Below are positions 30,371 through 38,112 of a DNA stretch of 46,606 bases, one piece after another. Every line of letters starts with the position of its first letter. The first letter of the stretch is position 1. This DNA is from an uncultured Verrucomicrobiota bacterium. GTDB lineage: Bacteria > Verrucomicrobiota > Verrucomicrobiia > Methylacidiphilales > UBA1321. Under the pieces are notes generated by a model, which ran no database searches, was not told where the DNA came from, and saw only the letters and a program-made list of their open reading frames with translations. Where the stretch lies: positions 1 to 46,606 of the forward strand of contig CAIPBM010000160.1 of assembly GCA_903863295.1 (NCBI GenBank), in the 5' to 3' direction. A program made the position numbers and the translations under genes.

Positions 30371-32668
30371 ATGATGATCCGGGTTCTTCTTCTCTTTCTG
30401 GCGGCGACGAGTCTTATCGCTCGGGCGTCCGGGCCGATTTCTGCGCCGGTGACCGGCGCGAGCGCTCCGGTCTCGCAGCCGCATGTGGTGGCGGAATTGA
30501 TTCCCGAGTCGAACCTGGTCACGGCAGGCAAGCCTTTCGATGTCATCCTGCACCTGCGCGCGGATCCCGGCTGGCACACGTACTGGATTAATCCCGGTGA
30601 TGCGGGACTGGCGACGACGATCAAGTGGACGTTGCCGCCGGGGTTCACGGCAGGGCCGATCCAATGGCCGACACCAGAGAAGCACAACATGGGGCCGTTG
30701 ATCACCTTTGGGTATGAGGGTGATGTTTATTTAATTACGACGATTAGGCCTCCGGCGACGGCTTCGGCGGGTGACGGCAAGATTCAGATCAAGGCGTTGT
30801 CGCGATGGCTGGTCTGTGAGGAGGAATGTATTCCGGGAAAGGGGGAGTTTTCGCTCGATTTGAATTTTGTGGCAAAGGATACGGCGGTGGATTTCAAGTC
30901 GTTTGAGAATAAGGAATTATTTCAGGCGGCGCGGGAGCGACTGCCGTTTCCGAACAGGGGATGGAATGTCGAGGGGACTTATGGGAAGGCGCCGGATGGG
31001 CCGGGGAAGGATTCCCTGGAAATCAAGATTGCGAATAAATCGGGTAGTCCGGAAACCAACTTGGGCCATCTCCAATTTTTTCCGGAACAGTCGAACGTGC
31101 TCGATACTCAAGTTGCGGCCACCACGGTTTTTCCATCGGCCATCCCATCTGAATTCGACCTTTGGATTCCGCTGGTGCAGAACGGCGATAAACCGGATCA
31201 GATCAGCGGCGTGCTGGTTTCCGATGTGCCCTTGGTTTCGGAGAACCCATCGCAAGGAGATACGCACGCGGTTTATCTTTCGCCTTTTAGCGTGAAGGAG
31301 GCAGGAGCAGCGACTGCGGTTACAACTGCGGGTGCGACATCAAGCGAGCAGTCGGGCGAAGGTCATAGACCCCCGCTACAGGGGGAGTCGACAATGCCGC
31401 TCGGGACAGCGGTGGCTACCTCTGCGGCGCAGCCTTTGCTGATTGTTGTGCTGGGGGCGGCGTTTATTGGCGGGCTGATTTTGAATTTGATGCCGTGTGT
31501 ATTGCCGGTGCTATCGCTGAAAGTTTTTTCGCTGACGAAGCATGCGGGGGACGATCCCCGTAGCGCCTGGAAGCAGGGGGCGGCGTTCACGGCGGGCGTG
31601 GTGATTTCGTTCTGGTTGCTGGCGGGGCTTTTGCTGGTACTGAAGGCGCTGGGGAATCAATTGGGCTGGGGATTCCAGATGCAATCGCCGGGATTCATTT
31701 TGGGGATGATCTTTCTTTTCTTTTTGCTTGCGCTGAATTTGTTTGGGGTTTTTGAAATCGGGACGTCTTTGGTGGGGCTGGATGCGAAGGCGACGGGCCG
31801 TTTCCATGGACTCACCTCCTCCTTTTTCAATGGCGCGCTGGCGACTTTGGCAGCGACACCTTGCACGGGGCCGCTGATGGGTTCGACACTGGGATTTGCG
31901 GCGCAACAACCGGCCTCGATTGCGATGTTGATCTTCACCTTCCTGGCCCTAGGCATGGCCTCGCCCTACATGCTGTTGACGATTTTTCCGGGAGCGCTCC
32001 GCTTCATTCCGAAACCGGGGGCGTGGATGGAGGCGTTCAAGCAATTCATGGGCTTCCTGCTCATGATGGCGGTGATTTGGTTTGTGGAAGTTTTTGGCGC
32101 GCTGGTCGGGCAAGACCGGATTTCGTGGCTGCTGCTTGCGCTGTTGCTGACCTCGATTGCCGCGTGGATTTATGGGCGGTGGGTTTCGTTTGACCGGCCG
32201 TTGAACGAGCGGCTGTGGCCTTTGATTTTCATGCTCATTTTTCTAGGTGCGGGATTGAAGCTGGGGATCCACTTGGCGATTGAGCCGGTGAAAGCGACGA
32301 CACAATATGCAGGTGGCTATCAGCCCTGGTCCACGGCGGCGGTGAATGAAGCACTGGCGCAGGGACGCCCCGTCTTTGTCGATTTTACGGCGGCGTGGTG
32401 CCTGAGCTGCAAGGTGAACGAGCGCGTGGCGCTGGACACCGATGCGGTGCGGCAGGCGTTCAAGGAGAAGAACGTGGCGCTGTTCAAGGCGGATTGGACG
32501 CATGCCGACCCGGAGATTTCGCAGGCCTTGAAGCAGTACAACCGGGACGGGGTGCCGCTTTATTTGCTTTATTCACCGAAAGCCCCGGGGACGCCGCAGG
32601 TGTTGCCGGAGGTGTTGCCGGAGGTGTTGACGCCGGGGATTGTATTGGATGCCTTGGGGCGGCTCTGA
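30371..32668 (+). CDS. DsbD-family thiol:disulfide interchange protein
   Basis: Moves electrons from cytoplasmic thioredoxin across the inner membrane to periplasmic partners. The 765-residue product has a signal peptide (M-M-I-R-V-L-L-L-F-L-A-A-T-S-L-I-A-R-A), an N-terminal periplasmic domain with C-E-E-E-C-I, about eight membrane helices (about 355-640; L-N-L-M-P-C-V-L-P-V-L-S at the first, T-P-C-T-G-P-L at the fourth, which hold the redox Cys pair) and a C-terminal thioredoxin fold with W-C-L-S-C-K (Cys near 677 and 680). The linker before the membrane part (about 331-352) is built from palindromic repeats. The redoxin gene follows. Start at 30371 is past the repeat; 30374 is also possible. 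Confidence 0.9.
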   Translation: MMIRVLLLFLAATSLIARASGPISAPVTGASAPVSQPHVVAELIPESNLVTAGKPFDVILHLRADPGWHTYWINPGDAGLATTIKWTLPPGFTAGPIQWPTPEKHNMGPLITFGYEGDVYLITTIRPPATASAGDGKIQIKALSRWLVCEEECIPGKGEFSLDLNFVAKDTAVDFKSFENKELFQAARERLPFPNRGWNVEGTYGKAPDGPGKDSLEIKIANKSGSPETNLGHLQFFPEQSNVLDTQVAATTVFPSAIPSEFDLWIPLVQNGDKPDQISGVLVSDVPLVSENPSQGDTHAVYLSPFSVKEAGAATAVTTAGATSSEQSGEGHRPPLQGESTMPLGTAVATSAAQPLLIVVLGAAFIGGLILNLMPCVLPVLSLKVFSLTKHAGDDPRSAWKQGAAFTAGVVISFWLLAGLLLVLKALGNQLGWGFQMQSPGFILGMIFLFFLLALNLFGVFEIGTSLVGLDAKATGRFHGLTSSFFNGALATLAATPCTGPLMGSTLGFAAQQPASIAMLIFTFLALGMASPYMLLTIFPGALRFIPKPGAWMEAFKQFMGFLLMMAVIWFVEVFGALVGQDRISWLLLALLLTSIAAWIYGRWVSFDRPLNERLWPLIFMLIFLGAGLKLGIHLAIEPVKATTQYAGGYQPWSTAAVNEALAQGRPVFVDFTAAWCLSCKVNERVALDTDAVRQAFKEKNVALFKADWTHADPEISQALKQYNRDGVPLYLLYSPKAPGTPQVLPEVLPEVLTPGIVLDALGRL
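31358..31432. repeat. Family H and K elements in the dsbD linker
   Basis: GGTCATAGACCCCCGCTACAG (reverse of the H element) encodes G-H-R-P-P-L-Q. Next comes a K-like CCGCT-CGGGAC-AGCGG followed by TGGCTACCTC, encoding P-L-G-T-A-V-A-T. Both are in frame. Confidence 0.78.
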
Positions 32669-32676
32669 ATTGAATT

Positions 32677-32735
32677 GGCGCGAAATGGAATTTCGCGAGG
32701 ATCAAGGGGGCGTTCCCAAGTACAACTTGGGAACG
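32677..32735. repeat. Composite I2 + A6
   Basis: GGCGCGAAAT-GG-AATTTCGCG palindrome (32677-32697) followed by palindrome A6 (32711-32735) in the dsbD-redoxin gap of 132 bp. The same I then A order recurs at 33893-33947. Confidence 0.88.
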
Positions 32736-32800
32736 AGGAAACCTGCCGTTGTGGCAAAATCGTAATGAACGGGTTGAGGCGCTCAGCCGTCTAAAGATGT

Positions 32801-33418
32801 ATGCGCAAAATACTCTTTCTCGCGATCTGTGCCGGTTTATTGGTGAACATGACGGTCTCGGGTGATCCAGCGGTGGCGGCCGTGGGTAAGAACGCTCCGA
32901 ATTTTACGTTACAGGGCGGGGACGGAAAAGAGCACTCGCTGGCGGACTATAAAGGCAAGTTCGTGGTGCTGGAATGGACGAATCCGGATTGTCCGTTTGT
33001 GCATAAATTTTACGATTCCGGTGCGATGCAGAAGTTGCAGAAAGAAGAAACAGACAAGGGCGTGGTCTGGCTGCGGATCAACTCGAGCGCCAAGGGGAAA
33101 GAAGGCTTTCAGTCTCCGGCTGATGTGACGGCCTATGTGAAGGAGAATAACGTGGCGGCGACTGAGACGTTACTCGATCCGAGTGGCAAGGTTGGTCATG
33201 AGTATGGTGCGCGCACAACGCCCCACATGTTTGTGATTAATCCCAAGGGAGAGCTGATTTATGCCGGTGGCATCGATAACAAGCCCTCCGCCGACGCCGA
33301 AGACATTGCTTCCGCGCAGAATTATGTGCAGACCGCGCTGGATGAGGCGATGGCGGGCAAGCCAGTGACGGTCGCGACGGCGAAGCCATATGGCTGCTCC
33401 GTAAAGTACGCGAACTAA
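32801..33418 (+). CDS. Secreted redoxin (TlpA/AhpC-like) protein
   Basis: The 205-residue protein has a signal peptide (L-F-L-A-I-C-A-G-L-L-V-N-M-T-V-S-G) and a thioredoxin-fold body: A-P-N-F-T-L-Q-G-G-D-G-K, F-V-V-L-E-W-T-N-P-D-C-P-F-V-H-K-F-Y, G-A-R-T-T-P-H-M-F-V-I-N (cis-Pro) and a C-terminal Y-G-C-S-V-K-Y. It has one Cys (D-C-P-F) where classical TlpA has CxxC, plus the conserved late Cys. This is usual for the N-P-D-C-P-F-V subfamily of peroxiredoxin-like proteins. Probably kept reduced in the periplasm by the adjacent DsbD. Confidence 0.87.
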   Translation: MRKILFLAICAGLLVNMTVSGDPAVAAVGKNAPNFTLQGGDGKEHSLADYKGKFVVLEWTNPDCPFVHKFYDSGAMQKLQKEETDKGVVWLRINSSAKGKEGFQSPADVTAYVKENNVAATETLLDPSGKVGHEYGARTTPHMFVINPKGELIYAGGIDNKPSADAEDIASAQNYVQTALDEAMAGKPVTVATAKPYGCSVKYAN

Positions 33419-33485
33419 AGGTGTATTACTTGGCGGGAGGTGATCGTTTCCTGCGCGCTTTGCACGCCCGGGCAATAGAGACCGC

Positions 33486-33689
33486 CTAGAGCTTGATGAC
33501 GCTGGAGGCTTTCAGGCCCTTGTCGGACGAATTGGCCTCGAACTCGACCTTGTCCCCTTCCTCGAGCGTTTTGAAGCCTTCGCCGTTGATGACGGAGAAG
33601 TGAACGAACACATCGGGACCGCCCTCGTCCTGGGCGATGAAACCGAAACCTTTTTTGTTATCGAACCATTTAATCACACCGTGAGCCAT
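33486..33689 (-). CDS. Cold-shock domain protein
   Basis: The 67-residue single CSD binds RNA and melts structure. It has RNP1 K-G-F-G-F-I and RNP2 V-F-V-H-F, G-V-I-K-W-F-D at the start, and the E-G-D-K-V-E-F-E turn. Length is standard. It is convergent with the redoxin gene (67 bp apart). An upstream AAAGGGT can serve as its ribosome site. Confidence 0.95.
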   Translation of the reverse strand: MAHGVIKWFDNKKGFGFIAQDEGGPDVFVHFSVINGEGFKTLEEGDKVEFEANSSDKGLKASSVIKL

Positions 33690-34131
33690 GAGAAGTTACC
33701 CTTTGCGAATGTTGCGAGATCATGGGGTACGCCGCTGTATGCATCTCGTTTTGACGAGGCACCGCGTGAATGGACCCGAGGTCGTTCGCGATAGGTGCCT
33801 TAAATTGAATTGATTATGATCGCATACATTTTAGGGCGTCAATTCAAAAACGCCGAAATTTGCGATGGGGTTTTTGAGGGAAGAGTGTGTTAGCGCGAAA
33901 TACAATTTCGCGGGCATAGGGGCGTTCCCAAGTGCAACTTGGGAACGAGGGGAATGGTTAAAGATCCATCGACTCGGCTGCGCTCCGCTCAGGATAACGG
34001 ATTTTTTACGGATTCGCTGACGCGACGGGCTGCACCGTTCTGCGGTGGGCACTGGGTTCCTCGGAAGGGGAAGGCACCGCCGCTGGGGACAGCGGCGGCT
34101 ACCACGGAGGTTCGACGATTAAGCCGGAGGC
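33690..34131. repeat. Gene-free 442 bp with repeats I3, A7, reversed G and K
   Basis: Bases 33690-33850 are the cspA leader region with no clear element. Then come palindrome I3 (33893-33912), A7 (33923-33947), a reversed CATCCTGAGC-type copy (about 33963-34010), hairpins around 34015-34055, and K2 (about 34075-34103, CCGCCGCT / AGCGGCGG) ending near the efp stop. The module order is the prophage order reversed. No open frame here looks real. Confidence 0.8.
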
Positions 34132-34689
34132 TTAGGCGCGGCCGAGGTACTTGCCGTCGGTCGTGCTGATCTTGACCAGCTCGCCTTCCTTGATGAAGAG
34201 GGGCACCTGGATTTGCAGGCCGGTCTCGAGGACGGCGACCTTTTGCACGTTGTTGGCGGAATCGCCACGGACGCCCTCGGCCGATTCGACAATCTTGAGG
34301 GTGACGGTTGCGGGTGGCTCGATGTCGGCCGCCTTGTCATCGGTGAAGATGACTTCGCAGGCGAGGTTTTCCGTGAGGTAATTTTTGACCTTGCCGACGA
34401 AATCTTCCTGGAAGGTGATGTCCTCAAAAGTGACGGGGTCGATGAAGTGGTAACCGGAGTTGTCCTTGTAGCTGAACTCGTATTTCTTGCGGCTCATCGG
34501 AACGACTTCGAGCGATTCGTTGGAGTTGAAGCGCTGGACGAAGGACTTGCCGGTGCGCATGCTGCGGAGGGTGGCCTGGACGAAGGCGCGCAGGTTGCCC
34601 GGGGTGCGGTGCTGGGTTTCCAGAACCATACAAATGTCGCCGTTAAATTTGATGGCTTGTCCTTTTCCGATTTCGTTGGCGTTTGGCAT
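34132..34689 (-). CDS. efp: Elongation factor P, variant with Asn at the tip
   Basis: Helps ribosomes stalled at polyproline. The 185-residue protein has the three beta-barrel domains and ends with T-T-D-G-K-Y-L-G-R-A. Start at 34689 (M-P-N-A-N-E-I) because the longer frame begins in upstream non-coding DNA. Aligning the loop H-R-T-P-G-N-L-R-A-F with E. coli F-V-K-P-G-K-G-Q-A-F puts Asn32 at the place of Lys34, the residue that is beta-lysylated or, as Arg, rhamnosylated in other EF-Ps. So neither known modification can occur here. No epmA, epmB or earP gene is nearby. Confidence 0.93.
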   Translation of the reverse strand: MPNANEIGKGQAIKFNGDICMVLETQHRTPGNLRAFVQATLRSMRTGKSFVQRFNSNESLEVVPMSRKKYEFSYKDNSGYHFIDPVTFEDITFQEDFVGKVKNYLTENLACEVIFTDDKAADIEPPATVTLKIVESAEGVRGDSANNVQKVAVLETGLQIQVPLFIKEGELVKISTTDGKYLGRA

Positions 34690-35080
34690 AACTGATAGAG
34701 ATAGAGGGTGGATTGCATTTCGACGCAATGCGCCGGGAGTGTGAGCCTAGCAAAAACTTGCGGGGAGACAAGTGTAGAGTCGGGATTGAGGTTTGGAGGG
34801 CCCGGCTCCTGCCGGGCTGGGGGCGGGAAATGAGGAGGCTTGATTGCTACTTTATCTGAGTGATGAGAGGAATTTTGTGGTGGATTCGCGGCCCGGCGGG
34901 AGCCGGGCCCTCCAGAGGAGGCCGATCCGTTTGAAGCGGCCTTTGAGCCTTTAACCATGCCTCCGAGCGGAATAGCTAGAGGTCCTTCAACTCCGCCTCG
35001 CTTCGTTCAGGATGACGCATTTGGGGAGGTCGCTGACGCGACTTACTGCACCATCGAGCGGCGTGCGGCGGATACCCGGC
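34690..35080. repeat. Gene-free 391 bp with long inverted element F2 and reversed G
   Basis: Upstream of efp. F2: TGGAGGGCCCGGCTCCTGCC at 34794 (arm to 34817) is inverted at 34891-34914 with a single mismatch over 24 bp, around a 73-nt loop. A reversed composite follows (34975-35060: TAGAGGTCCTTC, CATCCTGAAC reverse, GTCGC-TGAC-GCGAC). The efp promoter presumably lies within 34690-34790. No credible gene. Confidence 0.85.
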
Positions 35081-36163
35081 CTAGCCGCCGTAGATGCTGA
35101 AGGAAAAGGTGTCGGTGTAATCGTCGCCGACTTGGGCGCGCATGGCGGGCGGGAAAGGCAGGAAGGGAGAGCATTTCCGAATAGACGTGACGCTGATAGT
35201 TTGCAGCAACATCAGGGAACCATCGCCGCCGCTGAGGACTTTGGTTGTGATCGTTCCGTCATAGTGGATTGTGTATTGGATGGTCACAACGCCGACGCCG
35301 AGCAGGGAAAGCTGGTTATTGACCTGTGGATACCAGTAAGAACCGACTGCGGCATAAAATCGCGCTTTGTATTTGCCGATTTCCGTGGCCATGGCTTCGG
35401 GGGAGGGTGCGCCGGAAATGCCGGCACGACCCGAGATATCCGACGCAACGGCGGGGAGCACGGGAGAGGGTGCGGCGACTTGCGCGGCGCGGGCGGCGCT
35501 GGGGGAGGCTTGGGGCTGGAGCGTGGGGGCGTTGATCGGCGGCAGGACGGGGAGGCCGTCAGGATCGACTTGCTGCGGTACGGGCTTGGGAACCTGCGGC
35601 GCCGGGGGGGCGGGCTTGGGCGGTTGCGGAGTCGGTTTCGCCGGGTTTGGCTGCGGGGTCTGGGCAGTTTGGGTTTGAGGAGGATGTGTCTCGGCCTTGG
35701 GTTGATCCTGCTGCTTGGGCGTGGGCGGAGTGGTGCTGTTTTGCGGTGTGGGCTTGGCCTGGATATTGGGGGAATTGATCAGGTCTGCGGAATGTTTTTT
35801 CTCGCTGACGACATCGGGCATGACGGAGTTGTTGTCGCGGGATTTCTTGCTATGCGAGGCCACCTGGGTGTCGTGGTCGGATTCGATCAGCGTGTCCTTG
35901 TGCGGCGCGTTGTCCTGGGCCTGGGTCGGCATGAAGACATGCTTGGGCTTCTGCGCGGCCGGGGGCGGGATGAGGGACATCGTGGTGCTCGGCGGCTTGA
36001 CCGGAGGCGCCTCGAGCTTCGGCGCGGGTACGAAATGGGACAGGAGCAAAATGATGGCGATGACGACCGCATGGGCGAGCAGCGAGAGGAGAATGAAGAT
36101 GAGAATCCACTTGGGCGCGGCAGAGTCCTCCTGCTCGTAGGATAGGTGCGCGCCGGGTTGCAT
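35081..36163 (-). CDS. TonB/TolA-like energy transducer
   Basis: The 360-residue protein has a short cytoplasmic tail, one membrane helix (W-I-L-I-F-I-L-L-S-L-L-A-H-A-V-V-I-A-I-I-L-L-L, about 19-42), a very long Pro/Gln/Thr-rich periplasmic spacer (about 48-245; many P-x-P and P-K-P) and a C-terminal domain of about 100 residues with Y-W-Y-P-Q-V-N, V-T-I-Q-Y-T-I-H-Y-D-G-T-I-T-T and F-S-I-Y-G-G. The end resembles the TonB/TolA C-terminal fold. No exbB/exbD is adjacent, so the motor partner lies elsewhere. Divergent from the SSS symporter. Confidence 0.78.
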   Translation of the reverse strand: MQPGAHLSYEQEDSAAPKWILIFILLSLLAHAVVIAIILLLSHFVPAPKLEAPPVKPPSTTMSLIPPPAAQKPKHVFMPTQAQDNAPHKDTLIESDHDTQVASHSKKSRDNNSVMPDVVSEKKHSADLINSPNIQAKPTPQNSTTPPTPKQQDQPKAETHPPQTQTAQTPQPNPAKPTPQPPKPAPPAPQVPKPVPQQVDPDGLPVLPPINAPTLQPQASPSAARAAQVAAPSPVLPAVASDISGRAGISGAPSPEAMATEIGKYKARFYAAVGSYWYPQVNNQLSLLGVGVVTIQYTIHYDGTITTKVLSGGDGSLMLLQTISVTSIRKCSPFLPFPPAMRAQVGDDYTDTFSFSIYGG

Positions 36164-36246
36164 TTGGGGGAGTATACAAAATCGGGACGTAAATAAACTG
36201 GAATTCGTTTTCCACCGCCGGAATTACCGTTTATTAACGTTTGTCC

Positions 36247-37887
36247 ATGGCCTATTTCTGGGACCTTTTTGCCATTATTGCCTATTTCACCCTCGTGATC
36301 GGGGTGGGGCTGGTCTCGGCGCGGGGGCGCGGGGACAACATGCGCGAATTCAGCGTGGGCAGCCGCCAGATGCCCTGGTGGGCGGTACTGGCTTCGATTG
36401 TGGCGGCGGAACTGAGCGCGGGGACATTCCTCGGCACGCCGGGAGAAGGTTACCACAGCCATAGTTTCGTCTACGCGCAATTGGCGATCGGCACGGTGAT
36501 CGCGCGGGTGATCGTGGCCTATCTCTTTATCCGCCCATTTTACGATAACAACGTCGTCTCGATTTACGAATTCCTCCAGATCCGGTTTGGCGTGGCGACG
36601 CGCAATGCGGCCTCGGCAGTCTTTTTGGTCACGCGGTTGCTGGCCAGTGGCACGCGGCTCTATGTGGCGGCGGTGATCGTGGTGCTTGGCTACGAGATGG
36701 TGCATGGCATGGCCGCGACGAAGACGGAGATGATCTGGATTTACGGCAGTGCGGTGGTGACGGTGACGGCCCTGACGACGATTTACACGGCGGTGGGCGG
36801 GATTCGTGCGGTGGTCTGGACGGATGTGATCCAGGCGACAGTGATGGGCGGCTCGGTCATCTTTGCTCTGGCGTCGCTCTGGATCGGGGTCGGTGGCTGG
36901 ACGGGTGCGCATCATTTCCTCGAGCAGCCGGGCGACCTGAAAGTCTTTGATGACGGGATTGATTCCACCAAGGGCGTGCTGGCCAATATTCATTCCATCC
37001 TCGGCAGCGAGTATACGATCTGGGCCGCGCTGCTCGGCTCTGTCTTCACCACGATGGCGACGCACGGAACGGACCAGGATATGGTGCAGCGGATGTTGAC
37101 GGCGAAGGACTACCACAAGGGACGGCTCGCGCTGGTGCTTTCGGGCATTGTCGATATTCCGGTGAGCCTTGGGTTCATCTTTATCGGCATTCTCATTTAC
37201 GTATTTTACCAGATGCATCCGGACCCGAATTTGCCGACGAAGAACCCGGAAATTTTCTCCTACTATATCCTGCACCAGCTTCCGCCGGGGGCGCGCGGGT
37301 TGCTGATTGCGGGCGTGCTGGCCACGGCGATGGGATCGCTGAGCACGGCGCTCAACGCGCTGGCGACGAGTTTCACGGAGGATTTCTGGGTGCCCTACTT
37401 TGGGCACGGCGCGAGCGAGCACCTGACCGTTCGCGCGGTGCGCTGGAGCACGGTGGTCTTCGCGATTTTGCTGGCGACGGTGGGTACGGTGACGGCGGTA
37501 GTGGTGATCGATTCACCGCACCCGCGGATCATCCCGGTGGTGCTGGGTGTGTTTGGGTACACGTATGGATCGTTGCTGGGCATTTTTCTGCTGGGACTTA
37601 CGACGAAAACGCGCGGGACAGAACGAGGTAATCTCATTGCGATGTTGGCCGGTTTCGCAAGCGTGGCGATCTGGAGCGGGTTGCCGTGGGATTTGGTCAA
37701 CGTGGTGCGAGGAGAGAGTTACAATATCGGCAGCACGGTGATTTTCTTTGCCCAGCATGGGTTGCTGGTCTTCAAGGACGGATACGTTCAACCGCCGGAT
37801 TGGCTGGTGCAGATTGAATTTCCGTGGCGAGTGATGTTTGGGACGCTGACGACTTACGCGGTGGCGTGGTGTTTCCAGAAGAGATAG
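36247..37887 (+). CDS. Sodium:solute symporter (SSS family)
   Basis: The 546-residue protein has about 13-14 membrane helices. Family marks: G-R-G-D-N-M-R-E-F-S-V-G-S-R-Q-M-P-W-W-A-V near the start, A-A-E-L-S-A-G-T-F-L-G, Y-E-F-L-Q-I-R-F-G, and Y-T-A-V-G-G-I-R-A-V-V-W-T-D-V-I-Q, the SSS signature. The substrate cannot be told (sugars, sialic acid and organic acids are all known). ATG at 36247 preferred to the in-frame TTG at 36241. The gap to the tonB-like gene is 83 bp and AT-rich. Confidence 0.9.
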   Translation: MAYFWDLFAIIAYFTLVIGVGLVSARGRGDNMREFSVGSRQMPWWAVLASIVAAELSAGTFLGTPGEGYHSHSFVYAQLAIGTVIARVIVAYLFIRPFYDNNVVSIYEFLQIRFGVATRNAASAVFLVTRLLASGTRLYVAAVIVVLGYEMVHGMAATKTEMIWIYGSAVVTVTALTTIYTAVGGIRAVVWTDVIQATVMGGSVIFALASLWIGVGGWTGAHHFLEQPGDLKVFDDGIDSTKGVLANIHSILGSEYTIWAALLGSVFTTMATHGTDQDMVQRMLTAKDYHKGRLALVLSGIVDIPVSLGFIFIGILIYVFYQMHPDPNLPTKNPEIFSYYILHQLPPGARGLLIAGVLATAMGSLSTALNALATSFTEDFWVPYFGHGASEHLTVRAVRWSTVVFAILLATVGTVTAVVVIDSPHPRIIPVVLGVFGYTYGSLLGIFLLGLTTKTRGTERGNLIAMLAGFASVAIWSGLPWDLVNVVRGESYNIGSTVIFFAQHGLLVFKDGYVQPPDWLVQIEFPWRVMFGTLTTYAVAWCFQKR

Positions 37888-37934
37888 CTCGAAGGAGGCT
37901 CTCCGTAAAAGATCCAAAACTGATTTGAAATGCC

Positions 37935-38036
37935 GTCATCCTGAGCTTGTCGAAGGATCAGCCTCCAGTGATTTGAAAATGATTGGAAAGTGTCGCCCAT
38001 CAACGGAAGCTGATCCTTCGACAGGCTCAGGATGAC
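37935..38036. repeat. G-type inverted pair (MITE-like), second copy
   Basis: The same arms as at 30198-30300 with a different loop. It lies between the symporter stop and the clpB start; the 76 bp after it must contain the clpB promoter (AT-rich TTTGCATTATTACGCATAAA, no sure box). Confidence 0.9.
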
Positions 38037-38112
38037 GGATAGTTGGGTAAAAATGCACAAAAGTAATCCCGCTCGTTTGCATTATTACGCATAAAGACTA
38101 CATTTCAGGTCT

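Noticed and set aside
30250-30705. Leftward frame ending in V-I-L-S-L-S-K-D-Q-L
   Set aside because: That peptide is the translated CATCCTGAGC repeat; the rest is antisense to dsbD.
35887-37422. 511-codon leftward frame opposite the SSS symporter
   Set aside because: Arg/His-rich shadow; the symporter has the family signature and membrane helices.
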